The notes beneath the pieces were generated by a model. It had not been told where the DNA came from. It saw only the letters and a program-made list of their open reading frames with translations, and made no database searches. From DROE01 sp964569865 (GTDB lineage: Bacteria; Pseudomonadota; Alphaproteobacteria; Rhizobiales; Devosiaceae): a stretch of 30,932 nt of DNA. How positions within the stretch are numbered: position 1 is the stretch's first letter; each line of letters starts with the position of its first letter. This document shows, in pieces, positions 16,340-23,219 of this stretch. A program made the translations under genes and the position numbers. The DNA lies in the NCBI GenBank assembly GCA_964569865.1, contig CAZMVQ010000027.1, positions 1 through 30,932 of the forward strand, given 5' to 3'.

Positions 16340-16363
16340 GCCCCCATATATGTCGCTGGGGGC
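16340..16363 (+). terminator. Hairpin downstream of plsC (weak terminator candidate)
   Basis: GCCCCC (16340-16345) and GGGGGC (16358-16363) form a 6-bp GC stem with a 12-nt loop. There is no U tract after it, so intrinsic termination is doubtful. It may instead be the leader of a transcript starting at the TTGACA (16322-16327) just upstream. Confidence 0.25.
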
Positions 16364-16374
16364 GATATTTGCTA

Positions 16375-16408
16375 TTGACTTTTTTAGAACTTTGTTCTTT
16401 ATTTGTTC
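16375..16408 (+). promoter_or_regulatory. LexA (SOS) box overlapping a promoter
   Basis: GTTCTTTATTTGTTC (16394-16408) is an exact GTTC-N7-GTTC, the direct-repeat LexA operator of alphaproteobacteria. TTGACT (16375-16380) lies 17 nt upstream of TTTATT (16398-16403), a weak -10 that falls inside the box. Binding by LexA would therefore hide the promoter. It sits 41 nt before the ATG of the 149-aa gene. Confidence 0.65.
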
Positions 16409-16448
16409 TACGGGGTCAATTATTAAGGTAAATGTTAAAGGGGGCAGC

Positions 16449-16898
16449 ATGTCGTCACATCCAAGCATTCGTGTTGCGCACGGCTCCAAAAGTGTCGCAG
16501 CAATTTTCACAAATTCCATAAACCCATCTTCGATTAAACCTTCTGTGATCGCCAACAGTCGCGATCTGGCATCTAATTCTGTTCGCTCTAGTTCATCTCG
16601 TTTAGCAAATTGGCAAGGCGGAACGGGAAAGTGCTATACAGTTGAAGAGATAGGGCTGAAGGATTTTATTCTCAGTGACACCAGTATTTATTTGCTGGTG
16701 TTGAATAATCGTGCCGTATGGATTGGTGGTGCTAGTGATCTTATTGAAGACAGCATTAGCCGGTCGCAATTTCGCCAGGCCATTAAGCTCGCAACAGCAG
16801 CTTATAAAATCCCCTGCCCTCGCCATGAGTATCAACGGGTGGGCCTGATTTCTGACTTGCTGGCCGGTCATCTGAATCCAGAATCCTTTGCTGCCTGA
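16449..16898 (+). CDS. Unrecognised 149-aa protein, probably SOS-regulated
   Basis: I do not recognise this family. The first 60 residues are Ser/Asn-rich and low in hydrophobicity, probably disordered. The second half looks folded: KCYTVEEIGLKDFIL, then a beta-like SIYLLVLNNRAVWIGGA, then helices through SRSQFRQAIKLATAAYKIPC. Two cysteines (C62, C123) are present. There is no signal peptide or membrane helix. I chose the ATG at 16449 because AAGGGGGC lies 5 nt upstream; an upstream TTG (16332) would run through the promoter and LexA box. It is a single gene, convergent with the ChaC-like gene and followed by a tandem repeat. The operator suggests DNA-damage induction; the function is unknown. 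Confidence 0.7.
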   Translation: MSSHPSIRVAHGSKSVAAIFTNSINPSSIKPSVIANSRDLASNSVRSSSSRLANWQGGTGKCYTVEEIGLKDFILSDTSIYLLVLNNRAVWIGGASDLIEDSISRSQFRQAIKLATAAYKIPCPRHEYQRVGLISDLLAGHLNPESFAA

Positions 16899-16910
16899 AT
16901 AATCTTTCCA

Positions 16911-17041
16911 GCCTGCCGGCGTGAGGCAAAATAAAAACCCGCCGGCGTGAGGCAAAATAAAAGCCTGCCGGCGGTGAAGTACAATAAAAACCTGTCGGCG
17001 TGGGGCAGAATAAAATCCGCCCGGTGTGAAGTAGAAACAGG
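16911..17041. repeat. Degenerate tandem array, about 26-nt period, five units
   Basis: Units start at 16911, 16938, 16963, 16991 and 17017 (27, 25, 28, 26 and 25 nt). Each has a GC-rich head like CCTGCCGGCGTGAGGC and a tail like AAAATAAAAA. Units 1 and 2 share 20 consecutive bases or more; units 4 and 5 are most diverged. The array fills most of the gap between the 149-aa gene and the convergent ChaC-like gene. Unit length varies and there are no distinct spacers, so it is not a CRISPR array. Confidence 0.8.
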
Positions 17042-17119
17042 TTCATCAGAACAAGGCCGCTCAACCCTGCCAAGGGCGGATTGCTCAGAAATAAAATTGT
17101 ATCGAGCGCATCAACCGTT

Positions 17120-17662
17120 CTAGGGTTTTGCTTTGCGGATTCTGGAGCTGAGCTTTTCTCCAAGGCTGAAAAGATATTTGTCGTTGATTCCCAAATCCTT
17201 AAAATGGCTCAGGGTATTAAACACATAATCACGATTGCATCCCGCATCCCCACTTGCCCCATCCACAAGAGCCAGTTGTTTTTCCATATCCAGACGACCG
17301 GCATATTGCTCATGGTTGGGATCAGCCACAAATGTCAAAGCATCAACTTTACGTCCGTCTGACAAATGCACTTCCTGGGTCATTTCGTGATAAACGTCAC
17401 CCTCTCTTTCAAGTAAATATTGCAAAACCCCCTCCCATTCACTGGCTTTGATTTCAAACGCCCGCCCCTCACAGCTTCCCCCCGGTACCAGCCCGAACAC
17501 CAGCCCCGGTCTTTTTGGAGTTCCCCGATAACGAACCGAATAAATGCATAAGGATCGATGATACCCGGGAAGCTGTGCACTTTGATCTGAAATAAATTCA
17601 AACCCCGTCCGCCAGATAAGCGAGCCATAGCCAAATACCCATTTGGAATGCGAGCCTTCCAT
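17120..17662 (-). CDS. Gamma-glutamylcyclotransferase (ChaC-like)
   Basis: A 180-aa protein of the AIG2/ChaC cyclotransferase fold, predicted to cleave gamma-glutamyl peptides such as glutathione, releasing 5-oxoproline. The substrate loop VFGYGSLIW is at residues 9-17. The expected catalytic Glu lies in YLLEREG (about E87). RYRGTPKRPGLVFGLVPGG is a typical ChaC core segment. The ATG at 17662 has GGA upstream; a TTG six codons earlier is less likely. It converges with the 149-aa gene across the tandem array and is divergent from the DUF2125 gene. Confidence 0.88.
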   Translation of the reverse strand: MEGSHSKWVFGYGSLIWRTGFEFISDQSAQLPGYHRSLCIYSVRYRGTPKRPGLVFGLVPGGSCEGRAFEIKASEWEGVLQYLLEREGDVYHEMTQEVHLSDGRKVDALTFVADPNHEQYAGRLDMEKQLALVDGASGDAGCNRDYVFNTLSHFKDLGINDKYLFSLGEKLSSRIRKAKP

Positions 17663-17784
17663 TTTTCGTCCAATTCTCAAAATTCAATTTTGTTGCGGTT
17701 TAGCCCTGTAATTCAAAACTTGCAATATCCTGCCCGATTTAGGTTTACATTGGCTCCAACAAACCTCAAATAGTAAAAATTACA

Positions 17785-17885
17785 GCATGTCTCCCAAAAG
17801 TGGAAACCGGTTTTGGGATAAAAGATATGCAAACACAAATAGATAAAGCGTTGGAGCAGCTCAGGTTAAACGCGACACGCTTTAA
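17785..17885. repeat. Rhizobial-type intergenic palindromic repeat
   Basis: Positions 17785-17830 form a hairpin-like unit: GCATGTCTCCCAAAAGTGG, then AAACCGG, then TTTTGGGATAAAAGATATGC. CCCAAAA pairs with TTTTGGG and GCATGTC loosely with GATATGC. A second part follows (17844-17885) with AAAGCG ... AACGCGACACGCTTTAA. From memory, this two-part layout, with a CCGGTTTT core and a CGCGACGCGCTTTA-like tail, is a very common intergenic element in rhizobial genomes. It lies in the 267 nt between the ChaC-like and DUF2125 genes. The 74-codon ORF through it is not a gene. Confidence 0.65.
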
Positions 17886-17929
17886 GGCATCACTCATGCC
17901 TAAAAACTCGCGCGAAAGGCCAATCCGAA

Positions 17930-18898
17930 ATGAGAAAATTTTTATTTCTTTTGATATTCATAATTGTGATTGTCGCTGGTTGGTCAGCTATCTGGATATA
18001 TGCGGCTCAACGCATAGATTCTGAAGCCAGTTCGTTTTTCGCCAGCACTGCAAACACGCAACAGCAAGTGGATTGCGAGCAGTTCAGCGTTTCAGGATTC
18101 CCCTTCAGGTTTGATATTACCTGCACCAACCTCACTCTAAATTCTATAGATACCAGCCTGAAAATCCCTGAAATCAAAGTAACAGCTTTGGTCTATCGTC
18201 CCACCCACGCTCTAGTTTTTGCTGAGGGTCCAGCGGTAATGGAAAATATTTTTTCCGGTTCAAAACGACAGCTTAGCTGGAGCAGCCTGCGCGCCAGCGT
18301 GCGTACAAACGGCTGGTCACTTGCCAGAGTTTCGATTGAGGGAGACAATATTGAGCTGGTTGATACATTGATTGGGCAAACTTTGATCGCCAGTTCCCAA
18401 CAGATAAACATGCATCTGATTGATGACCCTGACTTATATAATGATGAGAAAAAGCTTCAGTATTTTGGCGTCTTTGCCACGCTTTCAGATATTGAAGTAC
18501 CAGAAATTACAATTGCCAACGCTTCCGCTCAAACTCAGCTGTCAATTTCAGCCATGCCTGATGATCTTAGATTGTGGACATTGGCAAACATTTCGAGCAA
18601 CTGGTTTGAAAACCAAACCGGCATTGATGTTCTAAAATTCGAAGGAAACGATGAAAGCTCTTCTTTTTCAATTCTTGGAAACCTGACAACAACTGCCCAA
18701 TCCATGCCCAATGGGGATTTTGATTTTACCTCCAAAAATCTGGAAACCCGCTTTAGCGCCTTCCTCGACGAGACAGGCCAAGACGTGGCGTTTGGACAGT
18801 TGGACGAAGATGGCACACGCTATCAATCCTATGCTGTGCGTCATGGGGTGGTGCTGGCTGGAAACCTTCCCTTATTGACCCTTGCCCCTTTGCGGTGA
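17930..18898 (+). CDS. DUF2125-family envelope protein
   Basis: A 322-aa protein with one N-terminal hydrophobic segment (about residues 3-27, FLFLLIFIIVIVAGWSAIWI) acting as a signal anchor. A long extracytoplasmic domain of beta-strand-like repeats follows. The DUF2125 hallmarks CEQFSVSGFPFRFDITC (two Cys around GFPFR) and the later LPLLTLAPLR ending are present. Function is unknown; the beta-rich, GFPFR-containing architecture resembles AsmA-like envelope proteins only in general style. It is convergent with tyrA, 37 nt apart, as in many Hyphomicrobiales. Confidence 0.88.
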   Translation: MRKFLFLLIFIIVIVAGWSAIWIYAAQRIDSEASSFFASTANTQQQVDCEQFSVSGFPFRFDITCTNLTLNSIDTSLKIPEIKVTALVYRPTHALVFAEGPAVMENIFSGSKRQLSWSSLRASVRTNGWSLARVSIEGDNIELVDTLIGQTLIASSQQINMHLIDDPDLYNDEKKLQYFGVFATLSDIEVPEITIANASAQTQLSISAMPDDLRLWTLANISSNWFENQTGIDVLKFEGNDESSSFSILGNLTTTAQSMPNGDFDFTSKNLETRFSAFLDETGQDVAFGQLDEDGTRYQSYAVRHGVVLAGNLPLLTLAPLR

Positions 18899-18935
18899 TT
18901 TCAAAAATCCTGCATCCGGTTAAATAAAAGCAACC

Positions 18936-19874
18936 TTATTCTTCGTCCATATCTTTTACCGGAGCACTGATGCGGCCAAAATCCACTTCGTCAATTTCCT
19001 GACCCGCATCAATTATCGAGCGCCTAATATCTCTGGTACGCATAAACAATTCTTCAAGCGCATCTCCGTCTCCCACCCGGACGGCGCGTTGCAACACGCT
19101 CAAATCTTCTAAAAACCTGCCCAGCATTTCCAGAACCGCTTCCCGATTGGTCAAAAACACATCTCGCCACATAACCGGATCGGACGCTGCAATACGGGTA
19201 AAGTCCCTAAAACCACCGGCGGAAAATTTAATCACTTCAGATTTTGAAACAGTCTCCATATCATCAACGGTCCCCACAATATTATAGGCCACCAGATGGG
19301 GAACATGGCTGGTTATCGCCACCACCAGATCATGATGATTTGCGTCCATGATCTCAATTTGCGAACCCAGCGCTACCCAGAATTTCTTTAAATTTGCCAG
19401 CGCTTTTCCATCGGTATTTTCTGTGGGGGTTAAAATACACCAGCGCCCTTCAAATAATTCCTTAAAGCCCGAAAGGGGGCCGGAATTTTCAGTGCCAGCC
19501 ATGGGATGACCCGGAATAAAATGAACCCCCTTGGGCACCAATGGCCCGATAACATTTTGCACATGGCCTTTAACCGAGCCAACATCGCTAAGTATGGCCC
19601 CCGGTTTTAGCGATCCGGCAATTTCTTTCATAATCGCTTCGCTTGCCCCGACCGGCGTGCAAAGAATAACCAGATCAGCATCAAGAACAGCCTCAGCGCT
19701 GCTCAAACTATAGCTATCGGCGATATTTATTGAGATGGCTTCATCAAGCGTTTTCTGACGCCGGGTGGCAGCGCTTATCTGGCCGACAATATTTTTGTCT
19801 CGCGCCGCCTGCGCAATCGAAGACCCAATAAGGCCAACCCCGATCAGCGCCATTTTTTCAAAAATTATACTCAT
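18936..19874 (-). CDS. tyrA: Prephenate/arogenate dehydrogenase
   Basis: Tyrosine-biosynthesis dehydrogenase (312 aa) of the TyrA/TyrC family without a chorismate mutase domain. The NAD(P) glycine motif is GVGLIGSS (12-19). VILCTPVGA follows near 70-78 and HPMAGTENSG near 119-128 carries the catalytic His. Whether it prefers prephenate or arogenate cannot be decided by eye. The ATG overlaps the hisC stop (ATGA), so it is translationally coupled downstream of hisC. It is convergent with the DUF2125 gene. Confidence 0.93.
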   Translation of the reverse strand: MSIIFEKMALIGVGLIGSSIAQAARDKNIVGQISAATRRQKTLDEAISINIADSYSLSSAEAVLDADLVILCTPVGASEAIMKEIAGSLKPGAILSDVGSVKGHVQNVIGPLVPKGVHFIPGHPMAGTENSGPLSGFKELFEGRWCILTPTENTDGKALANLKKFWVALGSQIEIMDANHHDLVVAITSHVPHLVAYNIVGTVDDMETVSKSEVIKFSAGGFRDFTRIAASDPVMWRDVFLTNREAVLEMLGRFLEDLSVLQRAVRVGDGDALEELFMRTRDIRRSIIDAGQEIDEVDFGRISAPVKDMDEE

Positions 19875-20986
19875 TCTAAATCCAAACCCGCAAAATCCAA
19901 ACCCGCAAAATCCATATTCTTCAAAATTTTTGCCACCGCCCTCATGGCATTTTCTTCACCAATGGAAATTCTTAAACCATTGCTCAATCCATAAGCGCCC
20001 ATTTCCCGCACCACCAATCCATTTGCCAGCAAGGTCTCGTTTGCTTTTTTTGCATGGGCCTCACTTGCAAACAAAGTCAGAATAAAATTCCCCTGCGAGG
20101 GGATTACCCGAATGGAATTTCCGTTCAATTCAGCACTAAGCCAGTCCCGCCATTTTTCGTTATGGGCCTTTAATTTTTTAGTAAATTCAACATCACGAAC
20201 GGCAGCCTCGCCAGCAATTTGAGCGGCAAAATTCACGTTAAACGGACCACGAATACGATTGATTGCATCAATAATATTCTCCGGCCCCAGCATCCAACCG
20301 ATGCGCAAAGATGCCAACCCGATTTTAGAAAATGTGCGAACCATCACCACATTTTGCGACCCCATAACCAGATCATCCCCAACCCCATAATCGGATGCGC
20401 TCACATATTCTGCATAAGCGCTGTCAATCACTAACAAAATATCATTGCGCAAGCCTTTATGAAGCCGCACAAGCTCGGACTTTTCAATATAAGTTCCGGT
20501 GGGGTTGTTGGGATTTGCCAAAAAAACAATTTTGGTTTTTGCGCTTACCGCCGCCAGCATGGCATCCACATCAACCCGATAATCCTTATCCTTTGCATAA
20601 ACGGGATTAGCTCCAGCCCCAAGAGTTACGATGGGATACATCAAAAATCCAAATTCAGAGATTATAGCTTCATCCCCTTCCCCCAAAAACGCCTGAGCCA
20701 ATAGATGCAAAATCTCATCCGACCCTGCCCCAACCATTATATTGTTTGCATCAAGACCATAAACATCCCCCAAAGCCGTGCGCAGCGCATTTGAACCGGG
20801 GTCAGGATATGCCGCCAGTTTTTTTGACAATCCGCCAAGGGCCTTAATTGCTTTGGGGCTTGCGCCCAGCGGGCTTTCATTGGAGGAAAGTTTTATCGCA
20901 GTTTTTCCCGGAGCGCCCGAGGACTTGCCTGCCTTATAGGCTGAAATTTTCAGCACGCCGGATTTTGGCACCGGATATTTATTCAT
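19871..20986 (-). CDS. hisC: Histidinol-phosphate aminotransferase
   Basis: PLP-dependent aminotransferase (371 aa) for histidine biosynthesis; when paired with tyrA, such enzymes often also transaminate aromatic keto acids. Motifs are SSNESPLG (34-41), GAGSDEILH (87-94), NPNNPTG (158-164), the YAEYV block (191-195) and the PLP lysine K221 in RTFSKIGLASLRIGW. The C-terminus ends FAGLDFAGLDLE, produced by a 15-nt tandem duplication at 19881-19910. It lies between the methyltransferase gene and tyrA on one strand. Confidence 0.94.
   Translation of the reverse strand: MNKYPVPKSGVLKISAYKAGKSSGAPGKTAIKLSSNESPLGASPKAIKALGGLSKKLAAYPDPGSNALRTALGDVYGLDANNIMVGAGSDEILHLLAQAFLGEGDEAIISEFGFLMYPIVTLGAGANPVYAKDKDYRVDVDAMLAAVSAKTKIVFLANPNNPTGTYIEKSELVRLHKGLRNDILLVIDSAYAEYVSASDYGVGDDLVMGSQNVVMVRTFSKIGLASLRIGWMLGPENIIDAINRIRGPFNVNFAAQIAGEAAVRDVEFTKKLKAHNEKWRDWLSAELNGNSIRVIPSQGNFILTLFASEAHAKKANETLLANGLVVREMGAYGLSNGLRISIGEENAMRAVAKILKNMDFAGLDFAGLDLE
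19881..19910. repeat. 15-nt tandem duplication in the 3' end of hisC
   Basis: TCCAAACCCGCAAAA occurs twice in direct succession and a partial third copy (TCCA) follows. It preserves the reading frame and duplicates five residues (FAGLD) at the HisC C-terminus. Confidence 0.9.
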
Positions 20987-21054
20987 TTCCCAAAAACCTT
21001 AAAAATATTGCTCAAAACGCGCGCGAACATACTCGCCCATATGCTGGATTGCCA

Positions 21055-21110
21055 AGGACTATTTTTCGAGGATTATTTATCTAGGACTATTTATCGAGAA
21101 TTATTTCTGC
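21055..21110. repeat. 14-nt tandem repeat across the methyltransferase stop codon
   Basis: Four head-to-tail units start at 21055, 21069, 21083 and 21097, with consensus AGGAYTATTTATCK. The fourth, most diverged unit contains the methyltransferase stop codon (minus strand, 21101-21103). The other three lie in the 114-nt spacer before hisC. Confidence 0.8.
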
Positions 21111-21850
21111 TCGCTAAACGGAACCTCGAACGCGGTTTGGGGAACAAAGTCAGGAATACGCACGAACCTCTCGGCTCTTTTACGTCTCGGAACAGCGGGA
21201 AACAGTTTTTTGCGAGCACTCAGCACCAAAACGCCAGACAAAGTTGGACCTAGCAATCGGCCAAATCTTTCAAAAAATTTCACCGATTTCAACAAAAGCG
21301 GCCGCTGGCTTGGTGGCAGATAAAGCGCATCATTGCATTTTTCCACCTCAAAAGAATGGTTTTTCATCAAGCGCTCAAGCTGGCCGCGCGAAAACGGATT
21401 GCCAAATCCAAACGGCGTATTATCTCTGGTTGACCATAAACCACGCCGGCGCGGCACAACCACAATCAACTGAGCATTGGGCGCACATATGCGCCATAAT
21501 TCGCGCATCAACTCCTCATTGTCTCCCACATGTTCAAATCCATGCACCGCAATTACCAAATCAATCGCCGCATCGGTCAGGGGCATTTCAACCGGATCAC
21601 AAAGCACCGTCACCGATGGTCCCTCCCGCGGCCATGCTGAAGCTCCCTGACGCGCCGGCATAAAGGCTAAAACCCGCTCAGAACTGCCAAGACAAAACCG
21701 CAAATACGGGGTGGCAAAACCTAGTCCCAATACTCGTTTACCGGTTACATCTCCTGCAAAACCCTTAATTTGATCACGCACAAGCTCCCGGGCGATATTG
21801 CCAAGGGGGGATTTATAAAATTCAATCAGCTGTGTAACGTCCGGGGTCAT
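21101..21850 (-). CDS. SAM-dependent class I methyltransferase
   Basis: A 249-aa Methyltransf_11-type protein. A motif I-like VLGLGFATPYLR lies near residues 40-51, with the second Gly of GxGxG replaced by Ala or shifted. The acidic post-I region is VLCDPVEMPL, and motif II-III follows as IDLVIAVHGFEHVGD then LWRICAPNAQLIVVVPRR. A basic tail, RKKLFPAVPRRKRAER, closes it. The substrate is unknown. A methyltransferase commonly precedes hisC-tyrA in Hyphomicrobiales, so co-transcription is likely despite the 114-nt repeat-bearing spacer. The last codons and stop lie within the 14-nt tandem repeat. Confidence 0.85.
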   Translation of the reverse strand: MTPDVTQLIEFYKSPLGNIARELVRDQIKGFAGDVTGKRVLGLGFATPYLRFCLGSSERVLAFMPARQGASAWPREGPSVTVLCDPVEMPLTDAAIDLVIAVHGFEHVGDNEELMRELWRICAPNAQLIVVVPRRRGLWSTRDNTPFGFGNPFSRGQLERLMKNHSFEVEKCNDALYLPPSQRPLLLKSVKFFERFGRLLGPTLSGVLVLSARKKLFPAVPRRKRAERFVRIPDFVPQTAFEVPFSEQK

Positions 21851-21952
21851 TTTTTAAAACTACCTGACAATGCCTGCTTGCATTAGTGGCAGCGACATTA
21901 TTTGATACAGTTCTAATCAATGTAAGCGCCAACCGTGATGGAGGCAATTTAT

Positions 21953-22720
21953 TTGACCGTTTCAATTGAAGTATTTGAGTTTCATCAGGATAATTTAGGT
22001 TTTTTGCTCCACGACAATCAAACCGGAGCAACAGCTGCAATTGATGCTGGTCATGAGGATAAAATCCGTGAAGTTTTGCAAAAACGAGGCTGGCAGCTTT
22101 CCCATATTCTGATCACCCATCATGATTGGGATCATACGGATGGTATTTTACCCTTAAAAAAACAATTCAACGTCAAGGTTTTTGGCCCCAAACAGCAGGC
22201 CTATAAAATTGAAGGTCTGGATGAATTGCTCGAAGGGGGAGATGTAGTGAATGTAGGCAATATAAAATTGCAGGTGATAGAAACCTCCGGTCATACAAAA
22301 GGGCATATTTCTTTTTTCGATCCAAACAACCACAAACTGTTTTGCGGCGACGCGCTTTTCTCTCTTGGCTGCGGCCGTATGAGAGAATCGGGGGCGAAAA
22401 CCATGTGGGAAGGGCTGGACCGGTTGCGACAATTGCCCGATCGGACAGATGTATATTGCGGCCATGAATATAGCGCCGATAATGCCAGATTTGCCCTTGG
22501 CATTGACCCGAAAAATTTAGCTTTGCAAAAACGCTCCGAGGAAATCACAACCCTTCGCGCTGCTAACCAGCCAACAATCCCCTTCAATCTGGGAGAGGAC
22601 AAAAAAGCCAACCCGTTTTTAAGAGCTGATAATAAAATGCTGGCTGCAAAGATGGGCCTCAATACCAGTGACCCGGCAGAAGTTTTTGCTGCGATCAGAA
22701 AAGCCAAAGACAGATTTTAA
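21953..22720 (+). CDS. gloB: Hydroxyacylglutathione hydrolase (glyoxalase II)
   Basis: Metallo-beta-lactamase-fold hydrolase (255 aa) that releases D-lactate and glutathione from S-lactoylglutathione. The metal motif reads THHDWDH (55-61), where the family norm is THxHxDH, so the second His is Asp58. Other ligands are present: SGHTKGH (His), CGDALFSLGCGR (Asp) and YCGHEYSADNARFAL (His). The C-terminal PFLR and AEVFAAIRKAKD are typical. I chose the TTG at 21953 because GGAGG sits 8 nt upstream and gives the normal family length. The ATG at 21938 overlaps that Shine-Dalgarno. It is divergent from the methyltransferase gene. Confidence 0.9.
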   Translation: MTVSIEVFEFHQDNLGFLLHDNQTGATAAIDAGHEDKIREVLQKRGWQLSHILITHHDWDHTDGILPLKKQFNVKVFGPKQQAYKIEGLDELLEGGDVVNVGNIKLQVIETSGHTKGHISFFDPNNHKLFCGDALFSLGCGRMRESGAKTMWEGLDRLRQLPDRTDVYCGHEYSADNARFALGIDPKNLALQKRSEEITTLRAANQPTIPFNLGEDKKANPFLRADNKMLAAKMGLNTSDPAEVFAAIRKAKDRF

Positions 22721-22745
22721 TTTTTAGTCTTGCCGACACCTCTGA

Positions 22746-22779
22746 CCTAGGGTCAGGACCTATTTGCTCGCTGGCGAGC
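22746..22779. repeat. Interspersed palindrome plus hairpin
   Basis: CCTAGGGTCAGGACCTA (22746-22762) is a copy of the palindrome family (GGTC-AG-GACC core). Four bases further on, GCTCGCTGGCGAGC (22766-22779) is a perfect 14-nt inverted repeat. A similar order, palindrome half then TTGCTC...GCCAA, is visible at 2175-2211, so the full element may be about 40 nt. Confidence 0.65.
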
Positions 22780-22804
22780 CAAAAGTTAACAAAACCTTTA
22801 AATC

Positions 22805-22819
22805 TGGCATGGTCCTTGC
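22805..22819 (+). promoter_or_regulatory. Sigma-54 (RpoN)-type promoter candidate
   Basis: TGGCATGGTCCTTGC matches TGGCACG-N4-TTGC at 10 of 11 specified positions, with GG and GC at the required spacing and a preceding C. The predicted start would be near 22831, leaving a leader of about 65 nt before the ATG at 22897. No consensus NtrC enhancer was recognised upstream; the palindromes at 22746-22779 are the only candidates. Confidence 0.5.
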
Positions 22820-22896
22820 CACATAATAGGTAAGGGCCGCAAAGATTGTCTCGAAATGACACAGATGGCCCAAATCGAAACAGGAAAGAGGCCAAT

Positions 22897-23178
22897 ATGT
22901 CAAATATCAACAAAACCAGCCCCAAAACGGAACAAACAGTTTCAAATTCACGCAATCTACCAGTCGCCATAGACCCGGCTATGGCTCGTCCTTCATTGCA
23001 TATCAATAAAATTCCTGCCAAATTCCTTTCCCAATTGATCGCCGAGCGCAACCATATGGAAATCCAGCGTACCCGCCGCCGTGCTCCGGTCTCGCTTGCC
23101 ACCCGCGCCTATAACCGCACCAGACATTTGATAATAAAGCGCATGCCTACCGGTTTTAACTACCAGAGCGAAGCCTGA
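22897..23178 (+). CDS. Unrecognised 93-aa basic protein
   Basis: I do not recognise this family. The N-terminal 25 residues are Ser/Thr/Asn-rich and polar. The rest is strongly basic: LIAERNHMEIQRTRRRAPVS, then ATRAYNRTRHLIIKRM. There are no cysteines, signal peptide or membrane helix. The cationic character would suit nucleic-acid or membrane-surface contact, which is only a guess. The ATG at 22897 has GGAAAGAGG upstream, a good ribosome binding site; an in-frame start at 22846 lacks one. It stands alone behind a sigma-54-like promoter, convergent with fumC 41 nt downstream. Confidence 0.7.
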   Translation: MSNINKTSPKTEQTVSNSRNLPVAIDPAMARPSLHINKIPAKFLSQLIAERNHMEIQRTRRRAPVSLATRAYNRTRHLIIKRMPTGFNYQSEA

Positions 23179-23219
23179 AACCTGCGGTAAAAACAGGGTA
23201 TAGCGTCAAGGGAAAAACC

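Noticed and set aside
16332..16898. 188-aa version of the SOS-box gene starting at TTG 16332
   Set aside because: It would translate the promoter and LexA box, and lacks a ribosome binding site; the ATG at 16449 has a strong one.
16911..17041. CRISPR-like repeat array
   Set aside because: Units are contiguous, vary from 25 to 28 nt and lack unique spacers; no cas genes are present.
16783..17163. Minus-strand 126-codon ORF with PxAGFYF-like repeats
   Set aside because: It is a translation of the tandem array plus the antisense of the 149-aa gene, with no start context.
17800..18024. 74-codon ORF between the ChaC-like and DUF2125 genes
   Set aside because: It runs through the intergenic palindromic repeat and overlaps DUF2125 in another frame.
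20803..20816. GGGTCAGGATAT in hisC as another palindrome-family copy
   Set aside because: It is only a half-motif inside a conserved coding region and lacks the second arm.
22786..22802. CtrA box (TTAA-N7-TTAA) upstream of the 93-aa gene
   Set aside because: The two TTAA halves are 8 nt apart, not 7, and the sigma-54 match explains the promoter better.
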